From Hydrogenimonas sp. (GTDB lineage: Bacteria; Campylobacterota; Campylobacteria; Campylobacterales; Hydrogenimonadaceae): a DNA stretch of 5,112 nt. Under the pieces are notes generated by a model. The model did not search any database, had not been told where the DNA came from, and was given only the letters and a program-made list of their open reading frames with translations. The stretch lies in the NCBI RefSeq assembly GCF_029933015.1, contig NZ_JAOZOZ010000115.1:1-5112 (forward strand), read 5' to 3'. Position 1 is the stretch's first letter, and every line of letters begins with the position of its first letter. This document shows, in pieces, positions 1 through 5,112 of the stretch. The position numbers and the translations under genes are program-made.

Positions 1-1374
1 GAGGAGAGCGACGTCTTCAACTTCGGCGGGCATCTGGAGTACGACTTCACCGACGCCGTCACGGGAAGTGTGGATGTCGGCTATCTGAGCGAGGAGCGCA
101 AGGGGGTCTACGTGGGCTATTTCCACCCCACCAACTACCAGCCCCAACCCGGCAAGAGACTGCCCGCCTACAACGTGCCGGTCAATTCCGACGACGACAA
201 CGAGCGGCTCGATCTTTCGGCCGATCTTCGCTACATGGCTACCGATACGCTCGATCTGAAAGCCAGGGTCTACTGGAGCAGTTACGAAAAGCGCAACACC
301 ACGACCGCCAAAGAGTATGCCGACATGGGATATGCCGCCGAAAAGGATTCGGCCGCCAGCGGGATGAATGCCGACGTGGACATCGTGGTGGGCGAGCTGA
401 CGGCGACCTGGATGCCCGTCGACGCCCATCTGGTGACGGGCGGTGTCGAATACAGGGACGAAAACCGCAAGGCGACCGTTTTCAGACAGGGAAGCGGCAT
501 GAGCGAAAAGAGCGTCTACTACCAGGCCGCCTATCTGCAGGACGAGTGGAGCGTCACCGACGCTCTCGATCTGATTCTAGGAACCCGCTACGACACCATC
601 AGCAACGCCGACGACAAGGCGACTTTCAGAATCGGCGCGCTCTATACCTTCAGCGAGGCTTTGAGAGTCCGGGCCAACTTCGCCCAGGGGTACCGCACTC
701 CCGACATCAGAGAACTCTATATCTTCAAAAACACGCCAAACGGCCTGCAGGTGGGTGCCGATGTGATGGGGTACGACCTCAAGCCCGAAGAGACCGACGC
801 CTACGAAGCTGCGCTGGCCGGAAGGTGGAAGGCGTTCGATTACGAAGTGGTCGCCTTCTACAACGATGTCGAAAACATGATCCAGCAGGTCGTCCGCCCT
901 TACGGGACCAATCCGCGGGCGCACACTTTCGAAAACATCGGCGACGCCAAGACCTACGGCCTGGAAACCAGCGTCGGTTACCGGTTCGACGACACTTTTC
1001 ATCTGGGGCTTTACTGGAGCGAACTGCGCACGGAAAACGAACAGACCGACAAAGATCTGCCCTTCAATCCGGAAAGAACCGTCATGGCGACACTGGATTA
1101 TGCGCCGACAAGCGGCCTGAACCTTGCGATTTCGGGCCGATACGTGGGTGAGCAGTACTACATGCAGATCGAAAATCGCGGAGCGCCCACCGAGTCCCAG
1201 CGATGGAGCAAGACCGATGACTATACCGTCGTCGATGTCAGCGCGTCGTGGCGATGGAGTGAAGAGATCGAACTCTTCGCCGGAGTGGACAACGTCTTCG
1301 ACGAAAAGGTCGACGATGTGCTCGGTTCGAGTGTGGGGCCCTTCATCTACGGCGGTGTACGCATGAAACTCTGA
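1..1374 (+). CDS. TonB-dependent outer-membrane receptor, C-terminal part (5' end outside window)
   Basis: This is the beta-barrel part of a TonB-dependent receptor, which imports metal chelates, haem, cobalamin or similar ligands across the outer membrane using TonB-ExbB-ExbD energy. The frame is open from base 1, giving 457 codons to TGA at 1372-1374. The ATG at 70 is internal, because the coding pattern continues upstream of it. Barrel hallmarks are visible: FAQGYRTPDIRELY at window codons 227-240 (the family's G-F/Y-R-x-P...ELY motif), then LKPEETDAYE, a YEVVAFYNDVENMI strand, FENIGDAKTYGLETS (the 'N-I-G...G-x-E' motif) and GVDNVFDEKVDD near the end (the 'G-x-x-N-L-F-D' motif). Alternating strands and Asp/Asn-rich loops fit a 22-strand barrel. 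The N-terminal signal peptide, TonB box and plug are not in the window. The FepA/CirA type is most likely, but the ligand cannot be assigned. The last residue is Leu rather than the usual Phe/Trp. The ABC importer downstream is a plausible inner-membrane partner. Confidence 0.93.
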   Translation, partial: EESDVFNFGGHLEYDFTDAVTGSVDVGYLSEERKGVYVGYFHPTNYQPQPGKRLPAYNVPVNSDDDNERLDLSADLRYMATDTLDLKARVYWSSYEKRNTTTAKEYADMGYAAEKDSAASGMNADVDIVVGELTATWMPVDAHLVTGGVEYRDENRKATVFRQGSGMSEKSVYYQAAYLQDEWSVTDALDLILGTRYDTISNADDKATFRIGALYTFSEALRVRANFAQGYRTPDIRELYIFKNTPNGLQVGADVMGYDLKPEETDAYEAALAGRWKAFDYEVVAFYNDVENMIQQVVRPYGTNPRAHTFENIGDAKTYGLETSVGYRFDDTFHLGLYWSELRTENEQTDKDLPFNPERTVMATLDYAPTSGLNLAISGRYVGEQYYMQIENRGAPTESQRWSKTDDYTVVDVSASWRWSEEIELFAGVDNVFDEKVDDVLGSSVGPFIYGGVRMKL

Positions 1375-1378
1375 AAAG

Positions 1379-1392
1379 TTGATAGATATCAA
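1379..1392. repeat. Short perfect inverted repeat next to the Fur-like box
   Basis: TTGATA-GA-TATCAA is a perfect 6-bp inverted repeat with a 2-bp centre. It begins four bases after the receptor stop codon and ends one base before the Fur-like box. Its arms use the same GATA/TATC words as a Fur box, so it may be a second or extended operator half for cooperative Fur dimers. It lacks the GC-rich stem and T-run of a terminator. The role is inferred. Confidence 0.4.
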
Positions 1393-1420
1393 TGATAATT
1401 AATATCAAAAACACTATAAT
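1392..1420 (+). promoter_or_regulatory. Sigma70-type promoter for the ABC transporter operon
   Basis: A perfect -10 hexamer, TATAAT, lies at 1415-1420. At a 17-bp spacing upstream, ATGATA (1392-1397) matches TTGACA at 4 of 6 positions. There is no extended -10 TG. A strong -10 with a weak -35 is the usual pattern for epsilonproteobacterial housekeeping promoters. The predicted transcript start, around 1426-1428, gives a leader of about 20 nt before the ATG at 1447. The -35 element sits inside the Fur-like box. Confidence 0.65.
1393..1407 (+). promoter_or_regulatory. Putative Fur box (7-1-7 inverted repeat)
   Basis: TGATAAT-T-AATATCA matches the established 7-1-7 Fur operator model TGATAAT-n-ATTATCA at 13 of 14 arm positions. 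Against the classic 19-bp consensus, bases 1388-1406 match at 14 of 19 positions by hand alignment. The box covers most of the -35 region of the promoter upstream of the binding-protein gene, where a bound repressor would block RNA polymerase. The surrounding gap is very AT-rich, so some resemblance could be chance, but the symmetry and position argue for a real site. Expected behaviour is repression by Fe2+-loaded Fur and induction under iron limitation (inference). Confidence 0.65.
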
Positions 1421-1436
1421 GTCGAAAAAATTTAAC

Positions 1437-1441
1437 AGGAG
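1437..1441 (+). promoter_or_regulatory. Ribosome binding site of the binding-protein gene
   Basis: AGGAG lies 5 nt before the ATG at 1447. It fixes the start codon and places it directly in front of a signal-peptide-like N terminus. It is the strongest Shine-Dalgarno in the AT-rich gap and fits this gene being the first of the operon. Confidence 0.8.
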
Positions 1442-1446
1442 TTTGA

Positions 1447-2418
1447 ATGATCGGTAGAAAAATCGTTATGGCGCTTTTGATAAGCGCGTCGTGGCTTTTG
1501 GGTGCAAAGCTCGACAAAATCGTCATCGCCGGTCCGTCGGCGACCGTTTCGCATCCCGTGTTTCGTATGATCGAAAACGGTGCTTTGAACGATTACGCCA
1601 AGAAAGTTGAGTTTCGCCTCTGGAACAATCCCGATCAGCTTCGGGCCATGATCATCAACAAGGAGGTCGATTTCGTCGCCGTGCCGACCAACGTCGGCGC
1701 GATCCTCTACAACAAAAAGCAGCCGATCCGGCTGCTCAATGTATCGATCTGGGGCATTCTGCACATTCTGGTACGCGACCCCAAGATCAAAACGCTTCAC
1801 GATCTCAAAGGCAAAACGCTCGTCGTGCCCTGGCGCGGCGACATGCCCGATATCGTGTTGCAAACCGTGATGGAGAAGGAGAACCTGAGCCAAAAAGATA
1901 TCCGTCTGCTTTACGTCTCCAACCCGATGGATGCGGCCCAGCAGCTCATTATGCGTCGCCAGGACAACGCCCTTTTGCCAGAACCCGCCACTTCGATGGT
2001 GCTTCGCAAAACCAAATCCTTTCCCGTCAGTGTCATCGCGCCCGAACTCTACCGTGGCATCGATCTGCAAAAGGAGTGGGGAAGGGCTTTCGGTATCGAG
2101 CCGAAAATCGCGCAGGCGGGTATGGCCGTCGTCGGAAAGATGCGACAAAACGACGAAGTGATCGAAGCCTTCATGAAAGCTTACGACGAAGCGGCGAAGT
2201 GGTACAAGACCCACCCCGAAGAGGCGGCGAAACTGGTCGTGAAATATACGAAAATGTTCAACGAAGAGGCGATCGCCGATTCGATCGCCCATGTGCAACT
2301 CGATGTGGTTCCCGCCAAAAAAGCCAAAGAGGATGTCGAGTTTTTCTTCAAGCAGTTGCAAAAGAGAGACCCGAAAATGATCGGCGGCAAACTTCCGGAT
2401 GAAGGGTTCTACCGCTAA
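1447..2418 (+). CDS. ABC transporter periplasmic substrate-binding protein, NitT/TauT (SsuA/NMT1-like) family
   Basis: This is the soluble receptor of an ABC importer. It should bind its ligand in the periplasm and deliver it to the permease encoded next. The product is 323 residues, normal for the family. Residues 1-20 form a Sec signal peptide: an Arg/Lys start, a hydrophobic core and a likely signal peptidase I site after LGA at 18-20. There is no lipobox Cys, so it should be freely soluble. Family marks are the first domain from KIVIAGP (24-30), NKEVDFVAVPTNVGA (71-85, the 'G-x-x-D' region), the hinge-domain motif DLKGKTLVVPWRGD (119-132), and DNALLPEPATSMVL (173-186, equivalent to the 'L-x-E-P' motif). 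The Thi5-type CCCFC motif is absent, and the protein is much shorter than NrtA. Family ligands include sulfonates, taurine, sulfate esters, nitrate and thiamine precursors, so the substrate here is open. It is the first gene after the Fur-like promoter. Confidence 0.9.
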   Translation: MIGRKIVMALLISASWLLGAKLDKIVIAGPSATVSHPVFRMIENGALNDYAKKVEFRLWNNPDQLRAMIINKEVDFVAVPTNVGAILYNKKQPIRLLNVSIWGILHILVRDPKIKTLHDLKGKTLVVPWRGDMPDIVLQTVMEKENLSQKDIRLLYVSNPMDAAQQLIMRRQDNALLPEPATSMVLRKTKSFPVSVIAPELYRGIDLQKEWGRAFGIEPKIAQAGMAVVGKMRQNDEVIEAFMKAYDEAAKWYKTHPEEAAKLVVKYTKMFNEEAIADSIAHVQLDVVPAKKAKEDVEFFFKQLQKRDPKMIGGKLPDEGFYR

Positions 2419-3201
2419 ATGGACGCCGTCAAGAAGATCGTACGGGACTTTCCCGCCTTTCTGTGGGGCGGATGGGGCGCCATCGCGGCCATCTTTCTCT
2501 TCATCGCCGCATGGGACGTGGGCAACCAGTTTTATGGAGATATGATCCTTCCCTCGCCGCTGGATACCTTCGCCAACCTTTTGAAGCTCTTTGAAGACGA
2601 AGCCTTTTTGCAAAACCTCTCCATCACCGTCGATCGCGCCCTGGTGGGCTTTGCCCTTTCGATGGGCGTGGGAACGGCGCTGGGGTTGCTGGCGGGATTT
2701 TTCGTCACCGCCTCCATCACGAGCCGTCCCATCGTGACGATCCTGATGGGCATGCCGCCCATCGCCTGGATCGTGCTGGCGATGATCTGGTTCGGCATGG
2801 GGGATGCGACGGTGGAGTTCACGGTCTTTGTCGCGTCGATGCCCATCGTCTTCATCGGGGCGCTTCAGGGTACGCGCACCCTCGAAGACAAGTTCGAGGA
2901 GATGGCCGATACCTTCAGGGTTCCGTGGACGATGAAATTCACCGACATCTACATCCCCCATATCTTCTCCTACATCTTTCCCGCGTGGGTCAGCGCGCTG
3001 GGGATGGCGTGGAAGATCGTCGTGATGGCCGAACTGCTGGCCACCAGCGACGGCATCGGCGCCCAGCTGGCCCTGGCCCGCAGCCAGCTCGATACCGAAA
3101 CGGCGCTGGCGCTGGTCGTGGTGATGGTGGGGCTTTTGATGGTGGTGGAGTACATTTTCCTCGAACCGATCAAGCGGGAGGTGGAAAAATGGCGCGACTG
3201 A
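2419..3201 (+). CDS. ABC transporter permease, NitT/TauT (SsuC-like) family
   Basis: This is the inner-membrane channel subunit of the importer, 260 residues, the usual size for SsuC/TauC-type permeases, and it probably works as a homodimer. Hydrophobic segments lie at roughly residues 16-36, 72-96, 104-124, 131-150, 184-205 and 228-248, consistent with six membrane spans. Family features are ILPSPLDTF (43-51) after the first span, MPPIAWIVLAMIWFGMGD (112-129, the typical 'P-x-x-A-W...W-F-G' stretch), and the EAA-loop region EEMADTFRVPWTMKFTDIYIP (about 160-180), which docks on the ATPase; its Gly position is occupied by Val167. ATG 2419 follows the TAA of the binding-protein gene with no gap. 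The only Shine-Dalgarno-like sequence, AAGGG at 2402-2406, is 12 nt away and weak, so translation probably depends on coupling to the upstream gene. The 3' end overlaps the ATPase gene by 13 nt. Confidence 0.92.
   Translation: MDAVKKIVRDFPAFLWGGWGAIAAIFLFIAAWDVGNQFYGDMILPSPLDTFANLLKLFEDEAFLQNLSITVDRALVGFALSMGVGTALGLLAGFFVTASITSRPIVTILMGMPPIAWIVLAMIWFGMGDATVEFTVFVASMPIVFIGALQGTRTLEDKFEEMADTFRVPWTMKFTDIYIPHIFSYIFPAWVSALGMAWKIVVMAELLATSDGIGAQLALARSQLDTETALALVVVMVGLLMVVEYIFLEPIKREVEKWRD
3176..3181 (+). promoter_or_regulatory. Ribosome binding site deciding the ATPase start
   Basis: GGGAGG lies 7 nt before ATG 3189, inside the end of the permease gene. It supports starting the ATPase at 3189, where the protein opens with the standard ABC ATPase beginning (MARLKVENLTFSFG), rather than at an in-frame ATG at 2925 that would add 88 residues of non-homologous permease shadow. 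Confidence 0.75.
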
Positions 3202-3926
3202 AAGTGGAGAATCTCACCTTCTCCTTCGGCTATCAGACCATCCTCGAAGATATCTCCTTCGAGCTGAAGGAAGGAGAAGTCCTCTCCGTCGTGGGACCCA
3301 GCGGCGGCGGCAAGACCACGCTGCTGCGGCTCTGCGCCGGCTTGCTGGATCGCCAGGAAGGGACGATCGAAAACAGCTTCGCCACCCAGGCGATCGCCTT
3401 TCAGGATCCCCGCCTGCTTCCCTGGCTCGATGTGCTCGACAACATCGCCTTCGGCCTCAAGGCCCGGGGCGTTCCCAAAGCCGAACGCCTCGAAAAGGCG
3501 CGCGAAATCGCCCTGCGTTTCGATCTGGAAGAGGAGGATTTCGACAAATTTCCCAAAGAGCTCAGCGGAGGCATGAGCCAGCGGGTCTCCTTCGCCAGGG
3601 CCCTGGTGACCCGGCCCGATCTGCTCTTTCTGGACGAACCGTTCTCGGCGCTGGACATAGGCCTCAAGCGGGAGCTGCAAAACCATGTCATCGAACTGAT
3701 CGAAAGTAAAGAGATCACGATCTTTTTCATCACCCACGATCTGATGGAGGCGATCCGTCTCAGCGACAAGATTCTTCTGCTCGAACCCGATCCCGGCCGA
3801 ATCGTCGAGACCTTCGCCTTCGACCTTCCCCAGAAGGAGCGAACCGACGAGTGGGTCTACACCCAGACGGCCAGGCTGCTTGCCCACCCAAAAATCATCG
3901 AAACCTTCGAACTGGAGCTGAAATAG
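3189..3926 (+). CDS. ABC transporter ATP-binding protein, NitT/TauT (SsuB/TauB-like) family
   Basis: This is the cytoplasmic ATPase that drives the importer, 245 residues, a normal length. All nucleotide-binding motifs are intact: Walker A GPSGGGKT (36-43), Q-loop Gln72 in AIAFQDPRLLPWLDVLDNI, the signature LSGGM (125-129, followed by SQR), Walker B LLFLDEP (145-151, catalytic Glu150), D-loop SALD (153-156) and H-loop His183 in ITHDLMEA. The FQDPRLLPW sequence after the Q-loop is typical of the SsuB/TauB/NrtD group and distinguishes it from FecE/FhuC-type siderophore ATPases. The start is chosen by the Shine-Dalgarno at 3176-3181 and by homology. The gene overlaps the permease by 13 nt, and its TAG directly abuts the next ATG, so it sits in the middle of a coupled operon. 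Confidence 0.93.
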   Translation: MARLKVENLTFSFGYQTILEDISFELKEGEVLSVVGPSGGGKTTLLRLCAGLLDRQEGTIENSFATQAIAFQDPRLLPWLDVLDNIAFGLKARGVPKAERLEKAREIALRFDLEEEDFDKFPKELSGGMSQRVSFARALVTRPDLLFLDEPFSALDIGLKRELQNHVIELIESKEITIFFITHDLMEAIRLSDKILLLEPDPGRIVETFAFDLPQKERTDEWVYTQTARLLAHPKIIETFELELK

Positions 3927-4202
3927 ATGGAATGGAAAATCTTTCTGACGATCTTCGTTTCGATCTTTGTGGCCGAGATGGGTGACAAGACCCAGCTGGC
4001 GACCTTCGGATTCGCCGCCGGCACGGAGCACTCCAAATGGCTCGTTTTCGCCGCGTCGGCCCTGGCCCTCGTGGCCACCAGCGCCGTGGCCGTGCTTTTT
4101 GGCGAAGCGATCTCCCGCTATATAGGAGAGCGGATACTCGAAATCGTCTCGGGTACGCTCTTTGTCATTATCGGTCTTTGGACCCTCAAAGGAGCCCTCT
4201 GA
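3927..4202 (+). CDS. Single-domain TMEM165/GDT1 (UPF0016) family membrane cation transporter
   Basis: This is a small inner-membrane protein of 91 residues. It carries the family-defining E-x-G-D-K-T motif at residues 17-22 (EMGDKTQLAT, 17-26) within the first hydrophobic segment (about 5-28). Two more membrane segments follow, around 38-62 and 69-88. The family transports Mn2+ and Ca2+; bacterial members such as MneA/Mnx export or partition Mn2+. Most members have two copies of this three-helix unit and two acidic motifs. This one has a single copy, so it must form a homodimer or pair with a second half-size protein encoded elsewhere; no second copy is in the window. The start abuts the ATPase TAG, with GGAG at 3914-3917, 9 nt upstream. 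The last base of its TGA is the first base of the next ATG. Family assignment is firm; the transported ion is inferred. Confidence 0.9.
   Translation: MEWKIFLTIFVSIFVAEMGDKTQLATFGFAAGTEHSKWLVFAASALALVATSAVAVLFGEAISRYIGERILEIVSGTLFVIIGLWTLKGAL
4188..4194 (+). promoter_or_regulatory. Ribosome binding site of the NnrS-family gene
   Basis: AAAGGAG lies 7 nt before ATG 4202, inside the 3' end of the GDT1 gene. It is close to ideal and fixes the start of the last gene, which overlaps the preceding TGA by one base (TGATG). Confidence 0.75.
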
Positions 4203-5112
4203 TGGCCGCCACCAAACACTACGAATCCTATCCCGAAGGGGAGTTTCCGATCTGGCTCGCCTACGGCTTTCGGCCCGCTTTTTTGCTGATGGCGCCCTAT
4301 ATGGTGCTTTCGATCCTGCTTTGGGTGCTTCACTACGCCGGCTACCTGCCGCTGCCCATGATCGGCGATACGATGAGCTGGCACATCTACGAGATGCTTT
4401 TTGGCGTCGGATTTTTGGGGATGGCCGCCTTCATCTTCACCGGGGCTCCCGAGCTCTATCCCGGCACGGTCCCCATCGTCGGCCCCACGCTGCGCAACAT
4501 CATGGCGCTCTGGATCGCCGGGCGCGTCGCGTTCTGGCTTTCGGGGTGGATCACGCTCTATCCGGCGATGGCGATCAATGTGGCGCTGTTTGCCTGGCTT
4601 ACCGCGCTGGTGGCCAAACCGATCTTCAAAGACCCGGCCAAACGGCATGTGAGCATCGCCTACGCCTTCGTGGCGGTGCAGGCGATGCAGGTGTGGTTCT
4701 ACCTCTCGGCCGCGGGATGGGTGGCGACATCGCCGCTGGCGGTGCTCAAGGCGAGCCTGGGGGTCTTCATGGTGCTCATTGTCCTGGCGATTCGTCGGGT
4801 CAATATCGAGGCGGTCAACGAGACCCTGGAGCAGGAGGGGTACGAAGAGATCTTTTTCGCCAGGCCTCCGGCCTATAACCTGACGATCTTCATGATCGCG
4901 CTCTATACGACGGTGGAGTTTTTCTGGCCCGAAAACCGTGCCCTGGGATGGATCGCCCTTGGCACGGCGGCGGCGAGCCTGGCGATTCTCAACGACTTCA
5001 TCGCCTACGACGAGACCAATCTCTTTTTCAAGCGGCTGATCGCTTCGCTGATCCTGCTGCCCGTGCTCATCGCCGCCGGCTACGCGCTGATCGGCTACAA
5101 CGATCTGGCGGG
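4202..5112 (+). CDS. NnrS-family multi-pass membrane protein (3' end outside window)
   Basis: The gene runs off the window end after 303 full codons with no stop; NnrS proteins are usually around 400 residues, so roughly the last quarter is missing. NnrS is a haem- and copper-containing inner-membrane protein linked to denitrification and relief of nitric-oxide stress; its exact reaction is not settled. Supporting marks are the N-terminal FPIWLAYGFRPAFLL (15-29, matching the 'G-F-R-P-F-F-L' start), SWHIYEMLFGVGFLGMAAF (59-77, equivalent to 'W-H-x-H-E-M-L-F-G'), IAGRVAFWLSGW (105-116) and many hydrophobic segments through the rest. Differences from the classical form are clear: the second His of W-H-x-H-E-M is Tyr63, and the usual 'R-x-I-P-x-F-T' region reads RRVNIEAVNETL (198-209). 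It therefore belongs to a divergent branch. Its good Shine-Dalgarno and 1-nt overlap place it in the same operon as the upstream transporters. Confidence 0.85.
   Translation, partial: MAATKHYESYPEGEFPIWLAYGFRPAFLLMAPYMVLSILLWVLHYAGYLPLPMIGDTMSWHIYEMLFGVGFLGMAAFIFTGAPELYPGTVPIVGPTLRNIMALWIAGRVAFWLSGWITLYPAMAINVALFAWLTALVAKPIFKDPAKRHVSIAYAFVAVQAMQVWFYLSAAGWVATSPLAVLKASLGVFMVLIVLAIRRVNIEAVNETLEQEGYEEIFFARPPAYNLTIFMIALYTTVEFFWPENRALGWIALGTAAASLAILNDFIAYDETNLFFKRLIASLILLPVLIAAGYALIGYNDLA

Noticed and set aside
577..1392. Open frame on the - strand opposite the TonB receptor
   Set aside because: It starts in the AT-rich gap but has no domain features, and the + strand frame has clear barrel motifs throughout. 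A divergent gene sharing the Fur-like box was considered and dropped.
1375..1410. Rho-independent terminator after the TonB receptor gene
   Set aside because: The only hairpin-like element (1379-1392) is a short AT-rich palindrome with no T-run after it, better explained as an operator. No terminator is visible, so read-through from the receptor gene into the ABC operon remains possible.
1432..2961. Long open frame on the - strand (about 509 codons) opposite the binding-protein and permease genes
   Set aside because: Its protein is rich in His, Asp, Arg and Gly with no recognisable domain, and it lies opposite two genes with clear family motifs. It is a mirror of GC-rich codon use.
2925..3188. 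N-terminal extension of the ATPase from an in-frame ATG at 2925
   Set aside because: The added 88 residues are the permease gene read in another frame. The start at 3189 has a better Shine-Dalgarno and the standard ABC ATPase N terminus.
1447..3926. Assignment of the ABC importer as a nitrate, taurine or thiamine-precursor system
   Set aside because: The binding protein is too short for NrtA and lacks the CCCFC motif of Thi5-type proteins, and the context shows no sulfonate, nitrate-assimilation or thiamine genes. The family level is as far as the sequence supports.
2970..4031. Long open frame on the - strand opposite the ATPase and GDT1 genes
   Set aside because: It crosses three genes whose products have intact diagnostic motifs, and its own translation shows no domain or credible start site. 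It is a codon-bias shadow.
4162..4878. Open frame on the + strand overlapping the NnrS gene in another frame (about 238 codons), and its - strand counterpart at 4118-4648
   Set aside because: Both translate to Arg/Gly/His-rich low-information protein, whereas the frame starting at 4202 gives a proper NnrS-like membrane protein with a good ribosome binding site.

Overview
The window is a compact, single-strand stretch of a bacterial chromosome. Every gene I can support reads on the + strand. The coding DNA is fairly GC-rich, while the only real intergenic gap (1375-1446) is very AT-rich, about 22% G+C by hand count (16 of 72). The outer-membrane receptor and exported binding protein show a Gram-negative cell. 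The NnrS variant, the half-size GDT1 protein and a promoter with a strong TATAAT but weak -35 suggest a Campylobacterota (epsilonproteobacterial) respirer of the Sulfurovum/Nitratifractor/Hydrogenimonas kind. That placement is an inference from family resemblance and needs a similarity search.

Layout: (1) 1-1374 is the C-terminal part, 457 codons, of a FepA/CirA-like TonB-dependent outer-membrane receptor whose start lies outside the window. (2) 1375-1446 holds a Fur-box-like operator (1393-1407), an adjacent perfect inverted repeat (1379-1392), a sigma70-type promoter (1392-1420) and a good ribosome binding site (1437-1441). (3) 1447-3926 encodes a complete NitT/TauT-type (SsuABC-like) ABC importer: periplasmic binding protein, permease and ATPase. 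(4) 3927-4202 is a 91-residue single-domain GDT1/UPF0016 membrane protein, a family of Mn2+/Ca2+ cation transporters. (5) 4202-5112 is the start of an NnrS-family multi-pass membrane protein, cut by the window end.

From 1447 onward the genes are packed with no gaps: stop and start codons abut (2418/2419, 3926/3927) or overlap (13 nt at 3189-3201, 1 nt at 4202). This looks like one translationally coupled operon expressed from the promoter at 1392-1420. The -35 region of that promoter lies inside the Fur-like box, so iron-dependent repression is the simplest model.

The layout suggests an outer-to-inner membrane uptake route (TonB receptor, then binding protein, then ABC importer) for an iron- or metal-linked substrate, placed with a cation transporter and a haem/NO-associated membrane protein. 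The ABC importer belongs to a family normally tied to sulfonates, nitrate, taurine or thiamine precursors rather than siderophores, so its substrate cannot be read from the sequence. This mismatch is the most interesting point in the window.
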